Of a DNA stretch of 64,000 nucleotides, positions 8,690 through 16,388 are shown one piece after another (the stretch's first letter is position 1; every line of letters starts with the position of its first letter). The stretch spans positions 620,001-684,000 of the forward strand of contig NC_014151.1 of the NCBI RefSeq assembly GCF_000092865.1. Direction: 5' to 3'. The notes below the pieces were generated by a model. That model searched no databases. It worked only from the letters and a program-made list of their open reading frames with translations, and was not told where the DNA came from. This DNA is from Cellulomonas flavigena DSM 20109 (GTDB lineage: Bacteria > Actinomycetota > Actinomycetes > Actinomycetales > Cellulomonadaceae). The position numbers and the translations under genes are program-made.

Positions 8690-9124
8690 GTGGGAGAAGT
8701 CCGGGACCTTCGCAGCCGCCGTGGCACACCCCCGCCCCTGCTCGACGACGAGGTGGTCCTCACAGCCCGGAGCAGCGCACCCCGCCAGGCGCGGCACTGG
8801 GTGATGCGGGCGGTCGCCACCGCGGGTGTCGGCGGCGCGTCCAACCAGGTCATCGAGCTGCTGGCCGGCGAGCTCGTGTCCAACGCCGTCAAGCACGGCC
8901 CCGCCGAGGAGCCCGTGCGCGTGGCCGTGCGGGTCGACGGGTACGTCGTGCGCGTCGCCGTCACGGACCGCGGCGGCGGCACACCCCACGTGCGTCATCC
9001 CGAGCCGACAGCGGCCAGCGGCCGCGGCATGGCGCTCGTCGAGGCGCTGTCGACGGCGTGGGGTTCCGCGCGGCTGCCCGACGGCGGCACGACCGTGTGG
9101 TTCGAGCTCGACACGGACGTCTGA
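8690..9124 (+). CDS. RsbW-like ATP-binding protein (HATPase_c_2)
   Basis: A 144-residue GHKL ATPase of the anti-sigma kinase type. The N-box is ELLAGELVSNAVKHG (about residues 57-71), the G1 region is TDRGGG and the G2 region is ASGRGMALV. Such proteins bind anti-anti-sigma partners or modulate regulators in actinobacteria. No partner STAS gene or SigB-like sigma lies directly beside it, so the target is unknown. The GTG start follows CAGGCT by seven bases, possibly leaderless. Confidence 0.82.
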   Translation: MGEVRDLRSRRGTPPPLLDDEVVLTARSSAPRQARHWVMRAVATAGVGGASNQVIELLAGELVSNAVKHGPAEEPVRVAVRVDGYVVRVAVTDRGGGTPHVRHPEPTAASGRGMALVEALSTAWGSARLPDGGTTVWFELDTDV

Positions 9125-9260
9125 ACCTGCACGCTCCGCGCGCTGCCCGTTGTGCGCGAATGCTGGTCTGACGATACGTTCGTCCAGGATGTGGCGTGCT
9201 CGCGCCTGCGGGGTGCCGGTGACGGTCGTCGCGCGCCGGGCAGGACGTAGGGAGCGAGAG

Positions 9261-10865
9261 ATGACGCGCAAGGGCGGCGACGTGGCCACGGAGCCCGGGA
9301 CGACGGAGGAGGTCGCGGCACCGGTCGCACCGACGACGGGGCCGGTGGCGGTGGCGACGGGCACGGACGTCCCGGTGCACCTGCCGGTGATCACCGCCGA
9401 GGTCCGGGAGGACGGCACGGGCGAGGTCACGGTCGACGGTGTGCGCGAGACCGTCGCGACACCCGACCTCGCTGCGGCGGGCGCGGCCGTCACGGCGCGC
9501 ATCGCGGCGCTCGCCGCGAGCGTGGGCCGGGCGCTGCCGGTCGAGGTCCGCGACCCCGACGGGCTGTGGGCGCTGCTCATCCACCCGGACGGACGCGTCG
9601 ACGAGGCCGAGGAGACGGACCTCGCTCCGCTGAGCGCTCCCGTGCCCGCCGTGGCGGCATGGTCGGCGGACGACCCGCTGTCCTCCCCGACGCCCGTCGT
9701 GGCGTCCGGCGCGACCCCCGTGGTGCCGTCCGGCGAGGTCCCCGTGGTGTCGGGTGCGACGGCCGCCGTGCCGTCGGGTGCGGTGCCGCAGGTGCCTGCG
9801 GTGGTCGCGGCGCCCGACGTGCCCGCCGCCGACGTCGCCGCACCCGTCGGGACCCCGGCGACGACGCCCGCGGCTCGTGCCGAGGGCCGCGGCGAGACGC
9901 GGGCCGAGCGGCGCGCGGCGGACACGTCGTCCCTGCCGACGCTCGACGACCTGCTCGCCGCCCGGCACCCCGCCCACCAGGGTCCGGCCGAGCACGGCTG
10001 GCAGCGCACCGTGCGGCGCCTGACGTTCGGTGCGGTCTCCCCGCGCCCGGGTGCCGCCGAGCGCGCGCGGCGCTCGCAGGTCGACGCGATCCGCCGCACC
10101 TTCGACGGCCCGCGCACGGTCGTCGTCGTCAACCCCAAGGGCGGGGCCCACAAGACGACCGCGACCATGCTGCTGGCCTCGACCTTCGGCCTGGCGCGCG
10201 GCGGCTACACGCTCGCGTGGGACAACAACGAGACGCGCGGCACGCTCGGCTGGCGCTCGTCGCACGCCGACCACCAGCGCACCGCCGTCGACCTGCTGCA
10301 CGCCCTGCCGGCGCTGACCGAGCGCGGCACCGTGCGGATCGGCGACCTCGACCAGTTCGTCCGCACGCAGCAGGACGAGCAGTTCGACGTGCTCGCCTCG
10401 GACGAGGACGCGGCGTCCGTCGAGAGCGTCGACGCCGCCTCCTACCGCGCGCTGCACGAGGTGCTGACGCAGTTCTACCGGGTGCTCGTGGTGGACACGG
10501 GCAACAACATGCGGGCGTCGAACTGGCAGGCGGCCGTGCAGTCGGCCGACCAGCTCGTCGTGGTCTCGACGATGCGCGAGGACACCGCGCAGTCCGCCGC
10601 GTGGGCCCTGGACGCGTTGCGGGCGACGGGCCAGGAGGAGCTCGTGCGCCAGGCCGTGACGATCCTGTCCTACCCGGAGCCCAAGGTCGACAAGGACCTG
10701 CGGCAGCGCCTGCGCTCGCACTTCGGTGCACTGACGCGCGCCGTCGTCGAGGTCCCGCACGACAAGGCGCTGGTGACGGGTGGACCGATCGACCACGCCC
10801 GCCTGCGCCCGGCGACGCGTGACGCGTGGCTGCGGGCGACCGCGATCGTGGCCGACGGGCTCTGA
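9261..10865 (+). CDS. ParA/MinD-like ATPase with long disordered N-terminus
   Basis: A 534-residue SIMIBI-class ATPase. The first 230 residues are Ala/Pro/Val-rich with SG-x-x-PVV repeats and look disordered. The ATPase domain begins with a deviant Walker A, NPKGGAHKT (about residues 290-299), and later has LVVVDTGNN (Walker B) and an STMREDTAQSA switch region. Such enzymes position cell structures or accompany secretion systems. ATG 9261 has an AGGGAG site (9249-9254). A TACGTT hexamer at 9175-9180 lies eight bases before an in-frame ATG at 9189, so a leaderless start 24 codons longer is possible. No ParB or secretion genes are adjacent. Confidence 0.8.
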   Translation: MTRKGGDVATEPGTTEEVAAPVAPTTGPVAVATGTDVPVHLPVITAEVREDGTGEVTVDGVRETVATPDLAAAGAAVTARIAALAASVGRALPVEVRDPDGLWALLIHPDGRVDEAEETDLAPLSAPVPAVAAWSADDPLSSPTPVVASGATPVVPSGEVPVVSGATAAVPSGAVPQVPAVVAAPDVPAADVAAPVGTPATTPAARAEGRGETRAERRAADTSSLPTLDDLLAARHPAHQGPAEHGWQRTVRRLTFGAVSPRPGAAERARRSQVDAIRRTFDGPRTVVVVNPKGGAHKTTATMLLASTFGLARGGYTLAWDNNETRGTLGWRSSHADHQRTAVDLLHALPALTERGTVRIGDLDQFVRTQQDEQFDVLASDEDAASVESVDAASYRALHEVLTQFYRVLVVDTGNNMRASNWQAAVQSADQLVVVSTMREDTAQSAAWALDALRATGQEELVRQAVTILSYPEPKVDKDLRQRLRSHFGALTRAVVEVPHDKALVTGGPIDHARLRPATRDAWLRATAIVADGL

Positions 10866-10920
10866 CGTGCCGCGCTGACGGCGCGTCGGTGAGGCGGGCG
10901 GGCGAAGGTCGTGCACGGTG

Positions 10921-10958
10921 GCGTGCAAGATCCGGCCGGCCCGCGACACGGACGGGGT
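10921..10958 (+). promoter_or_regulatory. putative ECF-sigma promoter of the sigma gene
   Basis: GCGTGCAAGA (10921-10930) and GACGGGGT (10951-10958) are separated by 20 bases. The same two blocks at exactly the same spacing precede the next gene at 11638-11675. This implies that one sigma factor, most simply the one encoded at 11013, transcribes both. It also rules out a start codon for the sigma gene upstream of about 10965. Confidence 0.7.
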
Positions 10959-11012
10959 GAGGGCGGTGCCGGCACCGCCCCGCCCGCACGTCCGCCCGAC
11001 CCGGGAGCCGCA

Positions 11013-11585
11013 GTGCCCGCTCAGCGCGAGCAAGACATGCAGGACCGCGCCGATCTCGGCGTGCCCGGCGACGTGCCGGCGGACGCTGCCGCCCGCACCC
11101 CCGCCGGGCCGCGCGACGCGTCCTGGTACGAGCGGCTCGTCCACGTGCACGCCACGGCCGTGCACCGGTACGTCGTGCGCCGCGTCGGGGCGTCGGACGC
11201 CGAGGACCTCACGGCCGACGTCCTGACGGTCGCATGGCGCCGCCGTGACGACGTGCCCGAGGGTGCGGAGCTGCCGTGGCTCTACCGCACGGCCGCGTAC
11301 GTGGTCGCCAACCACCGCCGCCGCGCGCGCCCCGTGCCCGTCGCGGACGTGCCGGACGAGGCCGACGCGGACGACCCGGCCCTGCGCGCCGTGCGGGACG
11401 AGACGGTCCGCGCGGTGCTCGCCGGGCTGTCCGCGCGGGACCGCGAGGTGCTGCTGCTGCACGCGTGGGAAGGGCTGACCGGCGAGGGCCTGGCCGCCGC
11501 CCTGGGCATCGGCCGTGGTGGTGCCGACGCGGCGCTCTCGCGCGCCCGCTCCCGGCTGCGCGTCGCCTTCGCCGCGCTCGACTGA
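11013..11585 (+). CDS. ECF-type RNA polymerase sigma factor
   Basis: A 190-residue group IV sigma factor. Region 2 runs from YERLVHVHATAVHRYVVRR to AWLYRTA-type motifs (DAEDLTADVLTVAWRR), followed by a basic linker (NHRRRARPVP). Region 4 is LSARDREVLLLHAWEGLTGEGLAAALGI-x-x-G with a helix-turn-helix ending in SRARSRLR. The GTG at 11013 is chosen for its GGGAG site five bases upstream and because it lies downstream of the promoter; ATG 11037 is an alternative. It presumably autoregulates through the shared motif and works with the membrane protein downstream, which may be its anti-sigma partner or target. Confidence 0.88.
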   Translation: MPAQREQDMQDRADLGVPGDVPADAAARTPAGPRDASWYERLVHVHATAVHRYVVRRVGASDAEDLTADVLTVAWRRRDDVPEGAELPWLYRTAAYVVANHRRRARPVPVADVPDEADADDPALRAVRDETVRAVLAGLSARDREVLLLHAWEGLTGEGLAAALGIGRGGADAALSRARSRLRVAFAALD

Positions 11586-11637
11586 CGTGCGTCCCTGCCG
11601 CGGCGGCGGTCGCCGGGGTGGCTCGGGGTTGCGGTGC

Positions 11638-11675
11638 GCGTGCAAGACGCAGGGCCACGGGGACACAGACGGGGT
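11638..11675 (+). promoter_or_regulatory. second copy of the putative ECF-sigma promoter
   Basis: GCGTGCAAGA (11638-11647), a 20-base spacer and GACGGGGT (11668-11675) match the element upstream of the sigma gene base for base. It lies 30 bases before the start codon of the membrane protein gene, so that gene can be transcribed independently of the sigma gene. Confidence 0.72.
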
Positions 11676-11704
11676 AGAGACGAACGCTCCGGAGGAGAAC
11701 CACC

Positions 11705-13264
11705 ATGAACGAGCCCCGCGGTCCCCAGGAGACCACGCCCGGCGCGGACGACGACGCCGTCGTGGCCGGCGCGCCGCAGCACGCTGACGCCGCGCCCGCG
11801 GACGAGGCGGGCGAGGCGGCCGCCGTCGCGCGGGTCCGTGCGGCCGACCCCGCGCGGGACGCCGCCCCCGACGCGGCGCGCCTGCACGCCCGGCTCGCCG
11901 AGACGACGGGCGTCACGGTCGGTGACCCGGTCGACGGACGCGGTGCCGCCACACCGGTCGACGAGCTCGCCGCCGCGCGCGCCCGGCGTCGTGGCCCGGC
12001 GCGGTGGCTGCAGGTGGCCGCGGTCGCGGCGGGTGTCGCGCTCGTCGGCGGCGGGGGGTACGCGGTCGGTGCCGCGGGCGGCTCCGACCCGGCGGCCCCG
12101 CCGATCGCTCTGCAGGGGCCCGAGGGCGCCGGGGCCGCGGCGATGGCCGCGGACACCGCCGACGCGAAGATGATCGGCCCCGGCTGGTTCGGCGGGCGCA
12201 CCGTGTTCCGCGGCAGCGGGCTCGACGGCGCCGCCGGGACGAGCCGGGCCTGGGCGTTCGACGCGACGTCCGCTGCGACCGCCGAGACCGCGGCGCGCGT
12301 CGCGCAGGTGCTCGGGGTCGCGGGCGAGCCACGCCAGGAGTGGGGGCAGTGGGTCGTCGGGGCGAACGACGGGCTGTCGGCGAGCGTGCAGGTCGGCGTC
12401 GACGGCCAGGCGAGCATGTGGTTCTACGACCGCGCCTGGGACCCGTCGGTGTGCAGCCTGGGGCTGCCCGAGACGCTCGACGGTGCCGAGCCGGCGGAGG
12501 GGGCCGGAGCCCTGGAGGGCGGCGGGACGCCCGAGGGGGCCGGCTCGGCGGGGGTCACGGCCGAGCAGGCCGACCCGCAGCTCGTCGACCCGGGTGCTGC
12601 CGTCGAGCCCGAGCTCCGCGAGCCCGACCCGGCCGACCCGAGCGTCTGCGACCCCGCGAGCACGCCGACGGGTGACGCGGCGATCGCGAAGGCGCGCGAC
12701 CTCATGGCACGCCTCGGTGTCGACACGGGCACGTACGAGCTCACGGTGTCGCAGGACACCGGTGTCCCCGGCCTCGTCGGCGTCACCGGGGCCCAGGTCG
12801 TCGACGGCACGCAGACCGGCCTCGGCTGGTCGGTGCAGCTCGCCGGCACGGGGGTGCAGTCCGTGTCCGGGCCGCTCGCGACCCTCGTCGAGCTCGGCAC
12901 GTACGAGCACGTGAGCGCCGACGACGCCGTGGAGCGGCTCAACGACCCGCGGTTCGGGGCGTCGTACGGCGGCGTGGTGCCGCTCGCGGCGCGCGCGGCG
13001 GGGGCTGCCGACGACGCGGTGTCGATCATGCCCGCCGAGCCGACCGACGCGCCGACGGTGCCGCCCGTGCCGGCGCCGGGCGAGCCGGTGGCGTGGCCCG
13101 TGCAGGACGTCACGATCACGGGCGCCCGCCTGGGCGTGACCCCGCTGACCACGCCCACCGGTGCGACGCTGCTGGTGCCCGCGTGGGAGCTCACGGACGC
13201 CGACGGTGGCACGTGGAGCGTGGTGGCCGTCGTCGAGGACCAGCTCGACCTGAGCGCCCGCTGA
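11705..13264 (+). CDS. single-pass membrane protein paired with the ECF sigma factor
   Basis: A 519-residue protein with a cytosolic acidic/Ala-rich N-terminus (1-95), one transmembrane helix (WLQVAAVAAGVALVGGGGYAV, about 100-120) and a large external region. The topology is that of an anti-sigma factor or sigma-controlled envelope protein, but no zinc-binding anti-sigma HxxxCxxC motif is present in the N-terminus. Two cysteines (CSLG, VCDPAS) in the external part may form a disulphide. The start has an excellent GGAGGAG site. The shared promoter makes a functional link to the sigma factor likely; its biochemical role is unknown. A hairpin follows. Confidence 0.72.
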   Translation: MNEPRGPQETTPGADDDAVVAGAPQHADAAPADEAGEAAAVARVRAADPARDAAPDAARLHARLAETTGVTVGDPVDGRGAATPVDELAAARARRRGPARWLQVAAVAAGVALVGGGGYAVGAAGGSDPAAPPIALQGPEGAGAAAMAADTADAKMIGPGWFGGRTVFRGSGLDGAAGTSRAWAFDATSAATAETAARVAQVLGVAGEPRQEWGQWVVGANDGLSASVQVGVDGQASMWFYDRAWDPSVCSLGLPETLDGAEPAEGAGALEGGGTPEGAGSAGVTAEQADPQLVDPGAAVEPELREPDPADPSVCDPASTPTGDAAIAKARDLMARLGVDTGTYELTVSQDTGVPGLVGVTGAQVVDGTQTGLGWSVQLAGTGVQSVSGPLATLVELGTYEHVSADDAVERLNDPRFGASYGGVVPLAARAAGAADDAVSIMPAEPTDAPTVPPVPAPGEPVAWPVQDVTITGARLGVTPLTTPTGATLLVPAWELTDADGGTWSVVAVVEDQLDLSAR

Positions 13265-13283
13265 CGGGCGCACGGGTCGAGCA

Positions 13284-13302
13284 GCGAGCCGGAGGGGCTC
13301 GC
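13284..13302 (+). terminator. hairpin after the sigma-linked membrane protein gene
   Basis: GCGAGCC (13284-13290) and GGCTCGC (13296-13302) pair over seven bases around a GGAGG loop, 20 bases after the stop codon. No T-tract. Confidence 0.5.
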
Positions 13303-13441
13303 GCGCACCGGCGGGGCCGGGCGGCGCTGGAGGGGCGCCGTGCGGCCCCGCCGACGTGCGTGGCGGTGCACGGCCCGGGCAGCGGTGGCGCGGTGCGGTG
13401 CCGGCGGGTGCGGTGTCGGTGCGGGTGGGTAGCGTGCCCCC

Positions 13442-14422
13442 ATGACCGCCACCGCCGGCCCCGCCGGGCGTCTGCTGCTGCTCGACTCCGCGTCGCTGTA
13501 CTTCCGGGCCTTCTTCGGTGTCCCGGACTCGGTGCGCGCACCGGACGGCACCCCGGTCAACGCGGTGCGCGGGCTGGTCGAGATGATCGCGCGCCTCGTC
13601 GCCGACCGTCGCCCCACGCGGCTCGTCGCCTGCTGGGACGACGACTGGCGGCCCGCGTTCCGGGTCGAGGCCGTGCCCTCCTACAAGGCGCACCGTGTCG
13701 CGCGCGAGGTGCCGGGCACGACGGGCGAGGAGGAGGTGCCCGAGGCGCTGACCGCACAGGTCCCCGTCATCGTCGAGGTGCTCGCGGCGCTCGGCATCCC
13801 GCGCCTGGGGGCGCCCGGTCACGAGGCCGACGACGTCATCGGCACGCTCGTCGCGCGCGAGGCCGCCCGCCCCGCGGCCGAGCGCGCCGCCGTCGACGTC
13901 GTCACGGGCGACCGCGACCTGTTCCAGCTCGTCGACGACGCCGTCCCGGTGCGCGTCCTCTACCCCGTCAAGGGCGTCAAGGACCTCCTCGAGGTCGACC
14001 AGGGCGTGCTGGTCGAGCGCTACGGCGTGCCCACCGGCCGCGCCTACGCCGACATGGCCGTGCTGCGCGGTGACCCGAGCGACGGGCTGCCGGGCGTCCC
14101 CGGCATCGGCGAGAAGACCGCGGCGTCCCTGCTCGCCCGCTACGGCACGCTCGAGGGCGTGCTGGCGGCGCGCGACGCCGCCGACAGGGGCCTGACGGCC
14201 ACGCAGCGCACGCGCCTGACGGACGCGGCCGACTACCTCGCGGTGGCCCCGCGTGTCGTCACGGTCGCGCCGGACGCACCCGTCGCGGACGTCGACGACC
14301 GGCTGCCCGCGGTGCCTGCGGACCCGGACGCGCTCGTCACGCTCGCCGAGCGGTGGGGTCTGTCGTCGAGCCTGCGCCGCATCGTCGACGTGCTGGCCGA
14401 CGCCGCCGGTGCGCGCGGCTGA
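13442..14422 (+). CDS. 5'-3' exonuclease (PolA-type FEN/PIN domain)
   Basis: A 326-residue stand-alone flap-type exonuclease. Acidic metal ligands are visible in LLLLDSASLYFRAFFG, ACWDDDWRPAFR, GHEADDVIGTL and VTGDRDLFQLV. The helix-hairpin-helix DNA-binding turn is GLPGVPGIGEKTAASLLARYG. It resembles the N-terminal domain of DNA polymerase I without the polymerase, a common stand-alone actinobacterial gene thought to process RNA primers or flaps. ATG 13442 follows TAGCGT (13430-13435) by six bases, so the mRNA is probably leaderless. Confidence 0.92.
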   Translation: MTATAGPAGRLLLLDSASLYFRAFFGVPDSVRAPDGTPVNAVRGLVEMIARLVADRRPTRLVACWDDDWRPAFRVEAVPSYKAHRVAREVPGTTGEEEVPEALTAQVPVIVEVLAALGIPRLGAPGHEADDVIGTLVAREAARPAAERAAVDVVTGDRDLFQLVDDAVPVRVLYPVKGVKDLLEVDQGVLVERYGVPTGRAYADMAVLRGDPSDGLPGVPGIGEKTAASLLARYGTLEGVLAARDAADRGLTATQRTRLTDAADYLAVAPRVVTVAPDAPVADVDDRLPAVPADPDALVTLAERWGLSSSLRRIVDVLADAAGARG

Positions 14423-14437
14423 CGGCCCGGGTCGGCC

Positions 14438-14968
14438 TCAGCCCTCCGCGGGCGCGTCCAGCACCCACACGTTCGGGCCCGCGGCGCGCCACCCCTCGGC
14501 CGCCGACGGTGTCGGGGCGTCGTCGGCGCCGAGCCGCACGCGCGACCCGTCGGCGTCCGACAGCGTCACCGTCGCACCGGCCGACGGCGCGACGCACACG
14601 ACCCGGGGGAGGTCGCCGTCCGGGACCACGACGAGGCACAGCTCGCCGCCCCAGCGCAGCGCAGCGTAGTGCGGCCCGGCGGCCGTGGTCGCCGCCAGCC
14701 GTGCGGACTCCGGGTCGATACCCGTCTCGTCGACGACGGCCGCGGAGACCTCGTCGGCGTCCTCCGCAGGACGCGTGAGGAGCTCGACGCTCATGTCGTC
14801 GGCCGCCCCGTCGGAGCCGCGCTCGGCGAGGAGCCACACCACACCCGCGACCACGAGCGCCGCCGCGACCACGAGCACGACGACGACACGGTCGCGTCGC
14901 GGCCGGGCCGGTCCGTGGCCGGTCTCCTCGACCATCTCGAACATGCCGGTGTCGTCGAAGGTCGTCAC
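14438..14968 (-). CDS. single-pass membrane protein of unknown function
   Basis: A 176-residue protein with a short cytosolic N-terminus rich in charged residues, one transmembrane helix (VVVVLVVAAALVVAGVVWLL, about residues 28-47) and an external domain with a possible disulphide between the cysteines of ELCLVVV and RVVCVAP. I recognise no family. The GTG start follows a GATACT hexamer by six or seven bases. It converges on the exonuclease gene and lies upstream of the second DUF3806 gene without an evident shared operon. Confidence 0.6.
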   Translation of the reverse strand: MTTFDDTGMFEMVEETGHGPARPRRDRVVVVLVVAAALVVAGVVWLLAERGSDGAADDMSVELLTRPAEDADEVSAAVVDETGIDPESARLAATTAAGPHYAALRWGGELCLVVVPDGDLPRVVCVAPSAGATVTLSDADGSRVRLGADDAPTPSAAEGWRAAGPNVWVLDAPAEG

Positions 14969-15106
14969 CCCCCCAGTATCGGCACGTCACGCGCCGGGTG
15001 TGAGCAGACTCGCGGGCCGGTCGTGCAGCCGGCGCGGACGGACGCGGGCCCCGGCGGCCTCCGGGGGACGGTGAGGCGGCCAGGGCCCGCGGGTTCGAGG
15101 CGGACG

Positions 15107-16285
15107 TCAGACGGCGGGGTCGGGCTCCCCGACGACGCCGTGCACGACCGTGCGCAGGTGGCGCAGGAACCAGCCGGGGCTCGCGTAGGGCCAGTTCTGC
15201 AGGACCGCGGCGACCGGGTAGACGAGGACCTCCGGGTCCTCGCGTGCCAGCACGATCTCGGTCCCGTACCGGTCGCTGCACGTCGCCCAGCCCAGGTCCT
15301 CGACGTCGCCGCACACCAGGTCGCCCAGCGCGATGCCGAACGCGTCGGCCAGCGGGCGCACGTCGGGCTTGTCCTGCTCCTGCGTCCACTGCGCGTGCAC
15401 GCGGTCGAAGAGCGCGCTGACGGCCTCGGCGTCCGACGGGTCCTCGCACAGCCCGGCGACGAGCGCGCGCTGCTGGGCGAGGAAGACGCGCTCGGCCGCG
15501 TTGAGCTCGTCGATCCGGTGGCGCGTGTCCGACAGCGCCGCCGCCACCGGGCCCACCGGGGGCTCCGGGAGCTCGGCAGGTGCGGGCGGCAGGGGCGTGG
15601 GCGGCTGCTCGTCCGCCGGCGGTGCAGGTTCGGGGGAGTCGCCCGGCGCGGTCTCCTGCGCGGGTGCGGCGTCGTCCGCCGGGGTGTCCTCGTCGGCGGT
15701 CTCGTCGTCGTCCGCGGTCTCGTCGTCGGCGGTCTCGGCCTCGTCCGCGGTCTCCGCCTCGTCCGCGGGCTCGGCCTCGTCCGCGGGCGTGGCGTCCTGC
15801 GCCGGGGTGTCCTCGTCGCTCGGCCCGGGGACCTCCGGTGCGTCGTCCGCGGGGACGTGCTGGTCGTCCGGTCCCTCGTCGTCCGGTCCCACGCCGGGGG
15901 TGTCCTCGTCCGGTGCCGCGGTGTCGGGGGTGTCCTCGTCGGGTGCCGCGGTGTCGGGGGTGTCCTCGTCGGCCGCGGCGTCGTCCGACGGTGCGACGTC
16001 GTCCGAGGCCGTGCCGTCACCGTCCGCAGCGCCGTCCTGCGACGGTGCCGTGTCGTCGTGCGGCGCGTCGTCCCGTGGTGCGGCGCCCGGGTCGTCGTCG
16101 CTCACGTCACCCTCCGGCACGTCCGCGAGGTGCTCGACGACGCGCAGCAGCGCGCCCTCGTCCGGCGTGCGGCCCGTGTCCACGCCCGCGTCCCCCGCAC
16201 CCCCAGGCAGGGGTACGTCGGTCGGTCCGTGGGGTGTGGGCAGCACGGATCCGCTCCCTTGCGGCGTCCGTCGGTCCAGTCCCAT
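15107..16285 (-). CDS. DUF3806-domain protein with long acidic linker
   Basis: A 392-residue protein. Residues 1-45 are polar, residues about 50-235 are extremely acidic and threonine/proline-rich with DEDTPDTAAP repeats, and the last 130 residues form a DUF3806 module (RVFLAQQRALVAGL, FGIALGDLVCGD, DRYGTEIVLARED). The same module is N-terminal in the protein at 4469-6013, so the two are paralogues with opposite domain order. ATG 16285 is the first plausible start; the open frame extends upstream without a convincing start signal. No secretion signal is seen. Function unknown. Confidence 0.65.
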   Translation of the reverse strand: MGLDRRTPQGSGSVLPTPHGPTDVPLPGGAGDAGVDTGRTPDEGALLRVVEHLADVPEGDVSDDDPGAAPRDDAPHDDTAPSQDGAADGDGTASDDVAPSDDAAADEDTPDTAAPDEDTPDTAAPDEDTPGVGPDDEGPDDQHVPADDAPEVPGPSDEDTPAQDATPADEAEPADEAETADEAETADDETADDDETADEDTPADDAAPAQETAPGDSPEPAPPADEQPPTPLPPAPAELPEPPVGPVAAALSDTRHRIDELNAAERVFLAQQRALVAGLCEDPSDAEAVSALFDRVHAQWTQEQDKPDVRPLADAFGIALGDLVCGDVEDLGWATCSDRYGTEIVLAREDPEVLVYPVAAVLQNWPYASPGWFLRHLRTVVHGVVGEPDPAV

Positions 16286-16327
16286 GCCGGGACCATCGGC
16301 GCTGTCGCACCCGGCCTTGACGTGACA

Positions 16328-16369
16328 CGGCGGGTGTCGCCCGGACGGACGCCCGGACGACACCCGCCG
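16328..16369 (-). terminator. terminator-like hairpin downstream of the subtilase
   Basis: CGGCGGGTGTCG (16328-16339) and CGACACCCGCCG (16358-16369) form a perfect 12-bp stem with an 18-base loop, just past the protease stop codon and before the DUF3806 gene on the same strand. Confidence 0.6.
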
Positions 16370-16388
16370 GTGGCGGGACGTGCGCCTG

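Noticed and set aside
10911..11012. Upstream GTG start (10911) for the ECF sigma gene
   Set aside because: It lies before the inferred promoter elements, so it would not be on the mRNA.
8961..11666. Long antisense frame over the ParA-like and sigma genes
   Set aside because: Shadow of the real genes, which have clear motifs and ribosome sites.
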